64,000 bases of DNA from Sulfitobacter indolifex (GTDB lineage Bacteria > Pseudomonadota > Alphaproteobacteria > Rhodobacterales > Rhodobacteraceae). Made by a program: the position numbers and the translations under genes. Below, piece by piece: positions 1 through 9,011 of this stretch (positions are counted from its first letter, which is position 1; every line of letters starts with the position of its first letter). Under the pieces are notes generated by a model that saw only the letters and a program-made list of their open reading frames with translations, searched no databases and had not been told where the DNA came from. Location: the NCBI RefSeq assembly GCF_022788655.1, contig NZ_CP084953.1, positions 124,001 to 188,000 of the forward strand. Direction: 5' to 3'.

Positions 1-168
1 AGCTTTGATCGCGTTCCGTAAGACCTCAAGATCGCGCAGCTCGGCATTGCGGCTGCGTGTCCAATCGCGCAACGCCTCGCGTACAACTTCACTGGTTGAG
101 GCATACTCGCCACTAGCTACGGTCTGGCGCAGTGCCTCTGCCATATCTGTTGGCATTGTAATTGTCAT
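1..168 (-). CDS. ParD/RHH-type antitoxin, 3' end cut by window edge
   Basis: The reverse strand reads from an ATG at 168 to position 1 without a stop, giving 56 residues. The start MTITMPTDMAEAL is followed by ASTSEVVREALRDW, the beta-strand then helix pattern of ribbon-helix-helix antitoxins of the ParD family. In that family the antitoxin binds its own promoter and neutralises a RelE/ParE-fold toxin encoded just downstream. The toxin, if present, would lie outside the window to the left. The C-terminal toxin-binding tail is also missing here. It is not a copy of the decayed parD at 34.0-34.2 kb; the sequences differ clearly. Confidence 0.75.
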   Translation of the reverse strand, partial: MTITMPTDMAEALRQTVASGEYASTSEVVREALRDWTRSRNAELRDLEVLRNAIKA

Positions 169-480
169 TCGTTCAGCTGAAGGCACGGCATGTCCTTTCG
201 AGATACGTCATACATAAGCATACTTTTGATGCGCGCAATGTCGAGTCCGATCATGATCACTTGGTTCGTCACGGATTCTATTTTGGTCGCGAGGCCATCT
301 GCGCGCATGTTCCAAAAAGGAGCGGTTGCCATGGAATTCGTAAACGACATTGTAGACGATCTGCCACCGAAACATTGAAGCCTTTCCTAGTAACTGGGCC
401 TGCGTATACTAGGCGTGACCTTCAGTAAAAAAGCGTTTATAGCAAAACGACCATATTTGGCTGTGAAAGATATTTACCCA
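169..480. other. Intergenic region between antitoxin and secretion operon
   Basis: About 310 bases separate the divergent antitoxin and the secretion ABC gene, so both promoters are expected here. Short overlapping ORFs exist on both strands but none has a convincing ribosome-binding site or recognisable product. The secretion ABC frame extends upstream to a GTG at 415, but homologous proteins begin near the ATG at 481. Confidence 0.4.
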
Positions 481-2199
481 ATGAGTGCCAGTAACCCGCT
501 CCAGCAGGCCTACCAGAAGTTTCGTGCCATTTTCGGGGCGACGATCCTGTTCAGCTTCTTTGTGAATTTGCTGATGTTCGTAGGTCCTCTTTATATGCTC
601 CAGATCTATGATCGGGTGCTTTCCAGCCGAAACGAGATGACGCTCGCGGTGATCACGATAGTCGCAGTGGCCCTTCTCATCACCTATGGCACGCTAGAGT
701 TTGTCCGCTCGCGTATGCTGGTACGGGCAGGTTTGCAGTTTGACAGCATCCTCTCACGGCCCCTGTTTGACCGCGTGGCACGGATGCAGCTGGTCAATCC
801 TAACGGTGGCGCGCGCACCGCTCTGGGAGATGCAGATAAAGTCCGCAGCTTTATTACCGGACAAGGTGTGTTGGCCTTTTTTGATGTGCCCTGGACCCCG
901 ATCTTTCTTGCGCTCTGCTTTGCTTTCCATCCCTGGTTGGGATGGGTGGCCACGGGCGGTACGGTCGTCATCTTCACCTTGGCGCTTCTCAACGAATATT
1001 TGACCCGCAATGCGCTGCAGTCGGCCAACAACGAGGGCCAGCAAGCGTCCGAATTTGCCGGGGCCACGATGCAGAATGCGGAAGTCATTCGTGCAATGGG
1101 GATGCAAGACGCTTTGGCGCAACGTTGGCAGGTCAAGCGTAATGGCATGCTCGTCTCGCAAGCAACCGCCAGTGACTGGGCCGGTGCTGTCATGTCGAGC
1201 TCAAAATTCGTCAGAATGGCCCTTCAGGTCGCGATCCTCGGCACGGGTGCCTATCTCGCCATGAAAGGGGAGATCTCCGCAGGCGTCATGATCGCGGCCT
1301 CGATCGTGATGGGCCGTGCTCTGGCTCCAGTTGAGCAGGCCGTCGGACAGTGGAAAGAATTTGTTGCAGCACGCCAATCTAATGCACGCCTGAAAAAGCT
1401 CTTTGAAGCTGTTGCAGAAGAGCCTACGCGTCTTCAACAGCCCCAGCCTAAAGGGCATCTCAGCGCCGAAGGTGTCACGACTGTTGTCCCTGGCACCCGC
1501 GATACGATCCTCCGGGGCGTCAGTTTTGATCTGCCAGCCGGAAAGACATTGGCTCTTATTGGCCCCAGTGGGTCGGGAAAGTCTACGCTTGCGCGTCACC
1601 TAGTTGGTGTGGGCGACCCGATCAATGGCGCGATCCGCCTCGATCAGGTGGAGCTTTCCCATTGGGACCGTAATCAGCTTGGCAAAACCATCGGCTATCT
1701 GCCGCAGGACGTAAAACTGTTCGCGGGCACCGTCGCCGAGAACATTTCCCGCTTTATGGACGATGCCACCGACGACGACATTATCGCAGCCGCCAAGCTT
1801 GCCGGGGCCCACGAAATGATTTCCGGGCTGAACGACGGCTATGCCACCCAAATTGGAAGCGGCGGCGGCCGTTTGTCTGGCGGTCAACGGCAGCGGGTTG
1901 GATTGGCCCGGGCGCTTTTCGGCAACCCCTCTCTGGTGGTGCTTGATGAGCCCAATGCGAACCTGGACAGTGAAGGCGAAGAAGCCTTGGCACGTTGCCT
2001 CACCCAATTGAAGAGTGACGGTAAGACGATTGTCCTAGTGACCCATAAGGCGAATATTCTGAGTGCCACCGACTTCACCTTGATCCTGAGAGAAGGAACG
2101 GTTCAGCGGTTTGTGGCCACAAAGGAGCTGTTGCAACCTCAACAACAAAAGCCGCAGCAGCAGCCCCAGACGTTGTCGCTGTCCACGGCCAAGCTGTAA
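481..2199 (+). CDS. Type I secretion ABC transporter/permease (PrtD family)
   Basis: A 572-residue inner-membrane ATPase of a type I secretion system, which moves unfolded substrates with C-terminal signals to the outside together with an HlyD adaptor and TolC. An N-terminal membrane domain (about 1-300, including FVNLLMFVGPLYMLQIYDRV, the usual PrtD start) precedes the nucleotide-binding domain. Visible motifs are Walker A GPSGSGKST (361-369), signature LSGGQ (465-469) and Walker B LVVLDEP (485-491). The tail is Gln/Pro-rich. The ATG at 481 fits family length; an in-frame GTG at 415 would add 22 atypical residues. The HlyD partner follows on the same strand. Likely substrates are the DUF4214 proteins at 9.0-16.2 kb (inference from proximity). 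Confidence 0.93.
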   Translation: MSASNPLQQAYQKFRAIFGATILFSFFVNLLMFVGPLYMLQIYDRVLSSRNEMTLAVITIVAVALLITYGTLEFVRSRMLVRAGLQFDSILSRPLFDRVARMQLVNPNGGARTALGDADKVRSFITGQGVLAFFDVPWTPIFLALCFAFHPWLGWVATGGTVVIFTLALLNEYLTRNALQSANNEGQQASEFAGATMQNAEVIRAMGMQDALAQRWQVKRNGMLVSQATASDWAGAVMSSSKFVRMALQVAILGTGAYLAMKGEISAGVMIAASIVMGRALAPVEQAVGQWKEFVAARQSNARLKKLFEAVAEEPTRLQQPQPKGHLSAEGVTTVVPGTRDTILRGVSFDLPAGKTLALIGPSGSGKSTLARHLVGVGDPINGAIRLDQVELSHWDRNQLGKTIGYLPQDVKLFAGTVAENISRFMDDATDDDIIAAAKLAGAHEMISGLNDGYATQIGSGGGRLSGGQRQRVGLARALFGNPSLVVLDEPNANLDSEGEEALARCLTQLKSDGKTIVLVTHKANILSATDFTLILREGTVQRFVATKELLQPQQQKPQQQPQTLSLSTAKL

Positions 2200-2306
2200 A
2201 CTTTGGCAGGATCTGACCGAGGCCCACATGTGGCGCTGGTCCGATCCTTGTCAAAATGACAAAACAGCTCTCATTCATAAAACCACCAGAGATTTAGGAT
2301 TCAATC

Positions 2307-3635
2307 GTGGCAACAGCACAATCAGCCCTGATTGCGGGCCAACTGAAAAAGATGGCAAACCCGCGAAAGTACTCCTTCGCAGGGTATGTTATCTTGTTCA
2401 TTACCTTCGGCATCCTGGGCACCTGGGCTTATTTTGCGATCATCGCCAGCGCTGTTGTGGCGCCTGGGGTGGTGTCGCTGGAAAGCGACCGCAAAGTTGT
2501 TCAGCACCTTGAGGGCGGTATCGTTCAAGATATCTTGGTGCGCGAGGCTGCTTTCGTGGAGCAAGGCGACCCCCTGCTCGTGCTCGACAACATCCAGATC
2601 AACTCGGAAATAAGGGTGCTCGAGCAGCGCCGTGCCGCCTCGGAAGCCTTGATTGCCCGGTTGGTCGCAGAGCAGGCCTTTGATGAAGAGATTGAGTTTT
2701 CCCCTGACCTGCTCAACGCTGAAGACCCCTACGTGAAAAGTGCGGTGCAAGCCCAACGCAACATCTTTGAAGATCGCCGATCAATCTTTTTGTCGCAAAC
2801 TGAAATCCTCGAGTTCCGTGCAGAGCAGTTGAACAGTCAAGCGGAAGGCTACGAAGTCCAGCTCGCCGCCGTGGAAAGACGTCATACCCTGCGCAACGAA
2901 CTCTTTGAGCGGATGCGCACGGGCGAAGAGCGCGGCGTGATCGAAAGCAACCGCCTCTCTGAAATGCAAGATGAGGTGATCCAGATCGAGGCCAGCATTG
3001 GGACAGCCATGTCCGATATCGCCCAAGTAAAAGCTGCAGCTGGAGAGGCGCAGCTCAATATTCTTAAGCTCAAGCAAGAATATAGCGAACGCGCCAACAG
3101 CGAGCTTAAAACCGCGCGCTCTGAGCTTTCCGAGATCAATGAAAAGTTAACTGTAGCCGCCGATCAGATGCGGCGCACAACCATTCTGGCCCCCACGACT
3201 GGCAAGGTGCAAAGCCTCGCCGTCACCACCCGCGGCTCCGTGATCCGTTCTGGCGAAATCCTGATGGAGATCGTCCCCAGCGATGAGACGCTTCTTATTG
3301 ATGCGAAGATCGCGCCCGTGGATGTGGATAACGTACGCCCCGGGCTTGAAACCGAAGTGCGGTTTTCGGCCTTCAAAGCCCGCCTGTCAAAGGTGGTGTT
3401 GGGCGAGGTTCTATCGATCTCAACAGATGTGGTGACCACCCAGGACCCCAATGAGGCGCCCTATTACCTCGCACGCATCAAAGTACCGGACGAAAATCTC
3501 ACGGATGAGATCCGTGAGGGTTTGACCGCAGGCATGCCGGCAGATGTGGTGATCCTGACAGGTGAGAGGACCGTATTGCAGTACATGCTAGACCCTCTGT
3601 CCGAAGCAATTTTCAAAAGTTTGCGCGAAGAGTAG
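2307..3635 (+). CDS. HlyD-family type I secretion periplasmic adaptor
   Basis: A 442-residue membrane fusion protein linking the secretion ABC protein to an outer-membrane TolC channel. A short cytosolic N-terminus precedes one membrane helix (about residues 25-48). Then come the lipoyl-like half (HLEGGIVQDILVREA), a long coiled-coil region rich in Glu, Gln and Ala (about 90-280) and the second lipoyl/beta-barrel half (TILAPTTGKVQSL). Length and order are typical of PrtE/HlyD adaptors. Translation most likely starts at the GTG at 2307, which has AGGA seven bases upstream; an ATG at 2352 would remove 15 residues. It lies 107 bases after the ABC gene on the same strand. Confidence 0.93.
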   Translation: MATAQSALIAGQLKKMANPRKYSFAGYVILFITFGILGTWAYFAIIASAVVAPGVVSLESDRKVVQHLEGGIVQDILVREAAFVEQGDPLLVLDNIQINSEIRVLEQRRAASEALIARLVAEQAFDEEIEFSPDLLNAEDPYVKSAVQAQRNIFEDRRSIFLSQTEILEFRAEQLNSQAEGYEVQLAAVERRHTLRNELFERMRTGEERGVIESNRLSEMQDEVIQIEASIGTAMSDIAQVKAAAGEAQLNILKLKQEYSERANSELKTARSELSEINEKLTVAADQMRRTTILAPTTGKVQSLAVTTRGSVIRSGEILMEIVPSDETLLIDAKIAPVDVDNVRPGLETEVRFSAFKARLSKVVLGEVLSISTDVVTTQDPNEAPYYLARIKVPDENLTDEIREGLTAGMPADVVILTGERTVLQYMLDPLSEAIFKSLREE

Positions 3636-3679
3636 ACACCTATATAGACTGTAGGCATGGTGAAAAATCCGAAGATCCG

Positions 3680-4696
3680 ATGGGAGATAATGTGAGCAAG
3701 GTCAAGCGTTTTGGCGACTACATAGCTGCGTTTTTCAAGCTCGGGCGCACAGAGCGCTTGGCCAAAGAAGCGCACCGCAACATGCGAGCCACCGAGGAGC
3801 GCTTCAATGCTTTGGAAACCCGCGAGCGCCAGCTGAGAAATGGAATCAAACAAATGGTTCAGGGCGAGACCCAGGTTCTAATGGCCCGCAATGCAGAGCT
3901 CGCGCGCAATTTTGTCGGACTCTCCCGGCGCTTGGATCAGGTTTTGCTCGCATCCCAAGGGACGCAAACACAGCCCCCACCGCCGGACCCGGCCGCCAAG
4001 GACGCGGGGGGGCTCGGGGCCGTCATGGACAGTTTCTATCACCGGCTGGAAAACAAATACCGCGGCACCACATCCGACATCCGAAACAGGTTGCGCGTCT
4101 ATCTGCCCGATGTTGAGAGCGCGGTTATCCGCACCGGCGGCAAACCTGTTATGGACATCGGCTGCGGCCGCGGGGAATGGCTTGGCCTGCTAAATGATGT
4201 AGGCATCACCGCCATTGGCATTGATACCAACCCTGTGCAAATTGAAGACGTGCAGAGCGAAGGACTGGATGCGCGTTACGGGGACGCCCGCAGCGCGCTC
4301 ACCGAGGCCAAAGACGATTCTTTAGCCTGTATTACCGCGCACCATCTGATCGAGCATCTGCCTTTTGAAGAGGTTCTCTGGATTACCCGGGAAGCCATGC
4401 GCGTGCTGGCCCCAGGCGGGGTACTCTTGTTCGAAACCCCCAATACACGCAACGTTCTGGTAGGATCGACCTCCTTTCACAACGATCCCACGCACCTGCG
4501 TCCTATGACCGATCCGGTGCTGAATGTCCTGTTTGAAACGATCGGGTTTCAGCCCATCGAAACGCGCCATCTGCACCCTCATGAGAGGCTTGCTGAGTTT
4601 ATGGCAAAGCCAGGGTTTGACCCCGACCTAGCCAATCTGATGTTTGGCGCCCAGGATCTGGCCATCTTGGGGCACAAACCCCTTCGGGAGACTTAA
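3680..4696 (+). CDS. SAM-dependent methyltransferase with N-terminal coiled coil
   Basis: A 338-residue protein. Residues about 1-95 are charged and predicted helical/coiled coil, a proline-rich linker follows, then a class I methyltransferase domain. Motif I is MDIGCGRGEW, followed by GIDTNPVQIE (acidic SAM-ribose position) and a post-core MRVLAPGGVLLFETPN. Such domains next to glycosyltransferases often methylate sugars or cap glycan chains; the substrate here is unknown. The ATG at 3680 has a weak upstream signal, whereas an in-frame GTG at 3692 has GGGAG six bases before it, so the real start may be four codons later. Its stop is one base before the ATG of the next gene, so co-translation is likely. 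Confidence 0.88.
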   Translation: MGDNVSKVKRFGDYIAAFFKLGRTERLAKEAHRNMRATEERFNALETRERQLRNGIKQMVQGETQVLMARNAELARNFVGLSRRLDQVLLASQGTQTQPPPPDPAAKDAGGLGAVMDSFYHRLENKYRGTTSDIRNRLRVYLPDVESAVIRTGGKPVMDIGCGRGEWLGLLNDVGITAIGIDTNPVQIEDVQSEGLDARYGDARSALTEAKDDSLACITAHHLIEHLPFEEVLWITREAMRVLAPGGVLLFETPNTRNVLVGSTSFHNDPTHLRPMTDPVLNVLFETIGFQPIETRHLHPHERLAEFMAKPGFDPDLANLMFGAQDLAILGHKPLRET

Positions 4697-4697
4697 G

Positions 4698-7076
4698 ATG
4701 CGGGTTGGTGTTGTTCGGACCCAAGTCCCCTTCGTCACCGGCGGTGCAGAGCGCCATGCCGCTGGCTTGGTGAGCGCCCTGCGGCACTATGGTCATGAGG
4801 CTTGCGAAATCGCCCTGCCCTTCAAGTGGTACCCCGTTGAGACCTTGACCGATAGCATCCTATCAGCACGGCTGGTGGACCTGTCAGAATCTGAAGGGGT
4901 GCCCATCGACATGATGATCGGGCTTAAATTCCCTGCCTATCTCGCGCGGCATCCAAATCCGGTCTTTTGGTTGATCCACCAGCATCGGCAAGCCTACGAC
5001 ATGTGGAATGCTGGCACGTCGGACTTGCTGGACAGCCCCGATGGGATGATGGCACGCGATATGATCCGGGCGGAAGACCGCGCGGCGTTCGCACGCAGCA
5101 CGCGCCCCATTTATGCGAACTCGAAAAATGTCGCCGGACGGCTGGAGACTTACCTTGGTCTACCCTCTACGCCTTTGTATCACCCCCCACCGCTCGCAGA
5201 CCGGATGACTCAAGGCGCGTTTGGTGACTATCTCTTCGCGCCGGGACGTCTGAACCCCTCCAAGCGGGTCGATCTGATGCTGCGCGCATTGGCCATGACG
5301 CCTGGACCAATGCGCTTGGTCATCGCCGGCGTGCCAGAGAACCCTGCCTATCTGGACGACTTACGCAGCCTGGCTGCGGCTTTGGGGATTTCGGGGCGCG
5401 TCGATTGGCTGGGCGGCATCGATAATGACACGATGATCCGCCACTATGCCCAGGCCCGTGGCGTCGTCTTTACGCCGCAAGATGAAGATCTGGGCTATAT
5501 CACGTTGGAGGCCATGCTCTCGGGCAAGCCGGTGATCACCACCACCGACGCCGGTGGCCCGCTAGAGTTCATTTCTCACGAACAAGAAGGATTGATCACC
5601 TCGCCCGATGCGGAGGCGCTCTCAAAGGCTTTCATCACGCTTTATGAAGATGCAGCCTTGGCCGAAACCATGGGCCAGGCCGGGCTCGAGCGCTATCATA
5701 GTCTGAACATCTCCTGGGAGCATGTGGTGGAAACACTGACCGGGGAGACGGCCAAACCGGCCCCGGGACCCGCGCAAATCGCGGCCCTTGAAGCGAAAGC
5801 CGCGGCCACCCCGGCCGAAGAAGCAGTGGCCCGTGTACAGGCCGCCGTGGCTCCGCCGCCCGCGCCGGCCTTGCCTTTTGCCTCTATCACCGACGTGTTG
5901 GAGGCCTATGCCTTTGACACCATGCCCCAAGAAAATGGTGAGGGTCCCGCGCCGGTTGAGCCTGGATTGGCAAAATATCTGGGCTCGCATTGGACGCGTT
6001 ACCTGACCACTTTGCACCATATCGTAGACTGTGCCCCGCGCGATATTCTGGATGTTGGGGTCTTCCCACCTCTGGCCTTTGAGGCCATGGTCGTCAACGC
6101 GCTCGAGGACGTCAAAATGAGCGGGGTCTGGGAAGGACCAAATCCCTATGCGCAGTCAGTCAAAAGCCTGAACCCAGCCTACCCTGATTTTGATATCGAG
6201 TTGCGCCCCGCCAACATCGAGCGCGATGTCATGCCCTATGGGGACGCAGAGTTCGACATGGTGCTGGGCATGGAGATCTTTGAGCATCTCGCTCTGGACC
6301 CGCATTTCTTCCTGTCCCAAGCGGCCCGCGTGCTGCGACCCGGTGGGCATATCATTCTGACCACGCCCAATGTCGGTAGCCACCGCGGTGTGCGAAAAAT
6401 CCTTGATCGTGAGTCCCCCTACTCTTTTGGTCTTTTTGTCCCCACCGGGGGGGTCTACGGACGGCACAACCGCGAATACACCCCACATGAGGTAGAAGCT
6501 CTCGCCCATGGTGCCGGCTTTGAAACCCACTACCTAGGGACATCTGATGTCTACGATGACCACGTGGACCCGGCGACTGCGGCCCTCATGATTGCTCGTG
6601 AGGACGACTTGCATCTGCGCGGAGAAACGATCGTCTTTGTCGGGCGGAAAGCAAGGGCACCGAGCGCCCCGCCCGCTGGCCTTTATCATGGTGATCCTGC
6701 GCGGCTGTCGGGCAAACTGGTTTTGACCAAGGATGAGGCCGAGACCGGCCTCACGCAGGTCACCGCGCACAATACCTCTTCAGGATGGTGGCCCGCTGCG
6801 GGCAACCAAGCGACCGCCCTTTTGGCTGAATGGATCAATGGTGAGGATTATCTCGTTCATACCAATGTCATTCTGCCGCTGAGCGAAGCCGTGGCACCGG
6901 GAGCGGAGACCACATTCAGCTTCCGCCGGGATCCCGATATGGCGGGCCCTGGTACGCTGCGGTTGCATCTTTTTCAGACGGGTGTTGGTGCTTTTACTGG
7001 CACGGGACGGGCCAACACACTGGAGCTGCCTTGTTCTGAGGCCAGCTTTTTGGCCTTAGTCAAACGAGCCCTTTGA
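4698..7076 (+). CDS. Glycosyltransferase (GT4)-methyltransferase fusion protein
   Basis: A 792-residue two-enzyme protein. The N-terminal part (about 1-380) is a GT-B fold family 4 glycosyltransferase: TGGAERH near the start, FAPGRLNPSKRVDLMLRA, and the donor-binding stretch ending LEAMLSGKPVITTTDAGGP. An Ala/Pro-rich linker (about 360-400) leads to a class I methyltransferase domain with DILDVGVF (about 448), EIFEHL (about 523) and ARVLRPGGHIILTTPN. A further about 130 residues look beta-rich. The start at 4698 follows GGGAG and the preceding stop by one base; a longer frame to 4644 would overlap the upstream gene. It probably adds and then methylates a sugar of a surface glycan (inference). 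Confidence 0.9.
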   Translation: MRVGVVRTQVPFVTGGAERHAAGLVSALRHYGHEACEIALPFKWYPVETLTDSILSARLVDLSESEGVPIDMMIGLKFPAYLARHPNPVFWLIHQHRQAYDMWNAGTSDLLDSPDGMMARDMIRAEDRAAFARSTRPIYANSKNVAGRLETYLGLPSTPLYHPPPLADRMTQGAFGDYLFAPGRLNPSKRVDLMLRALAMTPGPMRLVIAGVPENPAYLDDLRSLAAALGISGRVDWLGGIDNDTMIRHYAQARGVVFTPQDEDLGYITLEAMLSGKPVITTTDAGGPLEFISHEQEGLITSPDAEALSKAFITLYEDAALAETMGQAGLERYHSLNISWEHVVETLTGETAKPAPGPAQIAALEAKAAATPAEEAVARVQAAVAPPPAPALPFASITDVLEAYAFDTMPQENGEGPAPVEPGLAKYLGSHWTRYLTTLHHIVDCAPRDILDVGVFPPLAFEAMVVNALEDVKMSGVWEGPNPYAQSVKSLNPAYPDFDIELRPANIERDVMPYGDAEFDMVLGMEIFEHLALDPHFFLSQAARVLRPGGHIILTTPNVGSHRGVRKILDRESPYSFGLFVPTGGVYGRHNREYTPHEVEALAHGAGFETHYLGTSDVYDDHVDPATAALMIAREDDLHLRGETIVFVGRKARAPSAPPAGLYHGDPARLSGKLVLTKDEAETGLTQVTAHNTSSGWWPAAGNQATALLAEWINGEDYLVHTNVILPLSEAVAPGAETTFSFRRDPDMAGPGTLRLHLFQTGVGAFTGTGRANTLELPCSEASFLALVKRAL

Positions 7077-8398
7077 TGACCAGCGCAGAGCCTCGCCCCA
7101 CAATTCACTGGATCAGCCCCCTTCCCCCGGCTGAAACCGATATTGCACATTACACCGCACGCGTCCTGCCAGCGCTCAGCGCTAAGGCGGAAGTTGTTCT
7201 GTGGACTGATGCGCAGGAATGGGATCTGTCCTTGGAGCGGTATTGTGTGGTCAAGCAGTTTGACCCGGATACGGTTTTGCCGAGAGACTTTGCCGCAGCC
7301 AGCTGCGGAACAGGACCAGAGGTTCTCTTTCTGCACATCGGGAACTCTTGGGTCTTCCATGCGGGTTTTTTGCGCCTCGCGCAACGCATCCCCACCCTTG
7401 TGGTCTTACATGATCTCGCGATTCAGGAATTGATGATCGAAGCCGTCGAGCAATACGAATGGGATGCGCCAAGCTACTTGGCTGGGATGGAAAAGTGGTA
7501 TGGAGCAGAAGGCTGGCGCAAAGGCCAAGCCTGCTTGCAACGAGAAGAAAAAGGGTCTGTCATATCTGCCCAATTGCCGGGCTTCGAGTTGGTGTTGGAC
7601 AAGGCGCTTGGCGTGCTAACACATACTCAGTTTGCGTCGAATGCGGTGCAAGAACGGTTGCCTCACTTGCCCTGCCAAGTGTTGCCCTTGCCCTTCGAAA
7701 TAGGCCCCCCGCCCTCGCAGCGCCGGGCTTCAAGCGGCCCGGTGCGGCTTTTGCAATTCGGCTGGATCGGCCCCAACCGGCGGCTTGAGCAAGTTTTGGA
7801 TGCTTTGGCCCAGATGCCGGAGGATTTTGACTACCGGCTGGACGTGATGGGCAAGATTTGGAACCCGGATGTCATATATGACAAGCTGACCCAGTTAAAC
7901 CTGGCCGGCCGGGTACATTTGCATGGGTTTGTCCCAGAGCCGGTCTTGGACGATGCGCTGCGCCAGGCCCATCTGGTGTTGAACCTGCGCCATCCCAGCA
8001 TGGGGGAAGCCTCTGGCAGCCAGCTGCGCATCTGGAATGCGGGGGCGCCATCGGCCGTCACCCGGGAAGGCTGGTATGCGGGATTGCCTGAAGACGTGGT
8101 CTCTTTTGTAGATGTGGACGATGAAGCCGCTCAACTGTACGTGCTCTTTTTGAGACTTGCCGCTGATCGCCGCGCGGGGGACGAGATTGGTGCCGCAGGC
8201 CGGGCCTATTTCGAGGCGCATCATGCCCCTGCTTCCTATGCGCAAGGCATCGTCTCTTTGGCTAAAGAGACCGCTCTGAATGCCGGCCGGGACCTGGCCT
8301 TGCGGTTGAGGTCTGAGCAGCAAACAGCACATGACTTGCATCCAAGTTTGCAAAAGCGTCTTGAGGCGCTTTCCGCGCCTGTCAGAACGGACCTTTAG
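7076..8398 (+). CDS. Glycosyltransferase, GT-B fold
   Basis: A 440-residue protein with a C-terminal glycosyltransferase group 1 domain. Visible segments are VRLLQFGWIGPNRRLEQVLDA, then VHLHGFVPEPVLDDALRQAHLVLNLR and MGEASGSQLRIWNAGAPS, which match the donor-binding half of family 4-like enzymes; the N-terminal acceptor half is more divergent. The ATG at 7076 overlaps the stop of the preceding fusion gene (TGATG), indicating translational coupling; a TTG three bases earlier is less likely. It ends the same-strand run that starts with the secretion ABC gene, and its last four bases overlap the convergent Xre gene. Acceptor and donor are unknown. Confidence 0.85.
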   Translation: MTSAEPRPTIHWISPLPPAETDIAHYTARVLPALSAKAEVVLWTDAQEWDLSLERYCVVKQFDPDTVLPRDFAAASCGTGPEVLFLHIGNSWVFHAGFLRLAQRIPTLVVLHDLAIQELMIEAVEQYEWDAPSYLAGMEKWYGAEGWRKGQACLQREEKGSVISAQLPGFELVLDKALGVLTHTQFASNAVQERLPHLPCQVLPLPFEIGPPPSQRRASSGPVRLLQFGWIGPNRRLEQVLDALAQMPEDFDYRLDVMGKIWNPDVIYDKLTQLNLAGRVHLHGFVPEPVLDDALRQAHLVLNLRHPSMGEASGSQLRIWNAGAPSAVTREGWYAGLPEDVVSFVDVDDEAAQLYVLFLRLAADRRAGDEIGAAGRAYFEAHHAPASYAQGIVSLAKETALNAGRDLALRLRSEQQTAHDLHPSLQKRLEALSAPVRTDL

Positions 8399-8703
8399 AC
8401 GTGTTCTGCATCGCCAAACAGCATCCCATAGGCTTCTGGCTCATAATACCTCAGCAGAATTCTCATAAAGGCTTTGGGTTCTTGCTCAAGGGCTTTTGCC
8501 CAATCGCGGTACCGCGCGCTTGGAATTTTGCCGCGGCCGGTCTCAAGTTGCGAGATAAAGGTGTAGTAATCTAAGTCAAGAACGTCTGCGAGTTGGCGCT
8601 GCGATAAGCCCTGCGTTTCGCGCAGTGCCCTCAGCCAGCTTCCCAACTCTGCACGGGCGTTTTTATCGCGCGAGACGGCGGGGGTGATTTTGTCGTGTGC
8701 CAT
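8395..8703 (-). CDS. Xre-family HTH transcriptional regulator, copy A
   Basis: A 102-residue protein with a central helix-turn-helix (LSQRQLADVLDLDYYTFISQ, about 34-53) and the ETGRGKIP segment typical of Cro/C1-type domains. The C-terminal third (EPEAYGMLFGD) is specific to this pair. Copy B at 13815-14123 is nearly identical. Each lies divergently upstream of a DUF4214 surface gene, so a role in regulating those genes is a reasonable inference, with the palindrome-like element overlapping their -10 regions as the candidate site. Its own upstream sequence (8730-8750) has a GCCCC/GGGGC inverted pair around TATATA, also found before copy B. Confidence 0.88.
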   Translation of the reverse strand: MAHDKITPAVSRDKNARAELGSWLRALRETQGLSQRQLADVLDLDYYTFISQLETGRGKIPSARYRDWAKALEQEPKAFMRILLRYYEPEAYGMLFGDAEHV

Positions 8704-8837
8704 ACGAAGCTTCCGGTTCGCGGCGAAGCCCCACTTATATAGGGGGCCCAGCCAGGTTTGCTGCAGCTGAAGTAAGAGCTGCCGGTGTTATTTTTGGGCG
8801 GTTCTATGCCTATCTGTATCCATAACATCATATGAAA

Positions 8838-9011
8838 GAAGTTGGTATACTTTTTACTGGACATATAGCTTGCTCGATGACCGGTAATTTGCTAGTTCGC
8901 TCTTAGCGATCATTCCGCGATCTGGCGACAATGCCTTATTTGGAAGATTTTTGCCGCGCGGTCGCTCGTGAAAAGAAAATCGTGAATCTTCACAACGCAG
9001 GAATTACAAAC
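8838..9011 (+). promoter_or_regulatory. Promoter and long leader of surface gene 1
   Basis: A TATACT hexamer (8846-8851) followed by TTTTACTGGACATA is conserved in front of all three surface genes (11141 and about 14267 onwards). A leader of roughly 150 bases follows and is almost identical in copies 1 and 2 (from CGATCATTCCGCGATC at 8907). In copies 1 and 2 an upstream in-frame ATG (8931; 11225) would extend the protein by 27 residues, but in copy 3 this ATG is ACG. The ATG at 9012 with AGGA 11 bases upstream is therefore taken as the common start, and the stretch before it as untranslated leader. Confidence 0.5.

Noticed and set aside
8931-9011. N-terminal extension MPYLEDFCRAVAREKK of surface proteins 1 and 2
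   Set aside because: The ATG is lost in copy 3 and the sequence behaves like leader RNA; the common start MATSTQ has its own ribosome-binding site.
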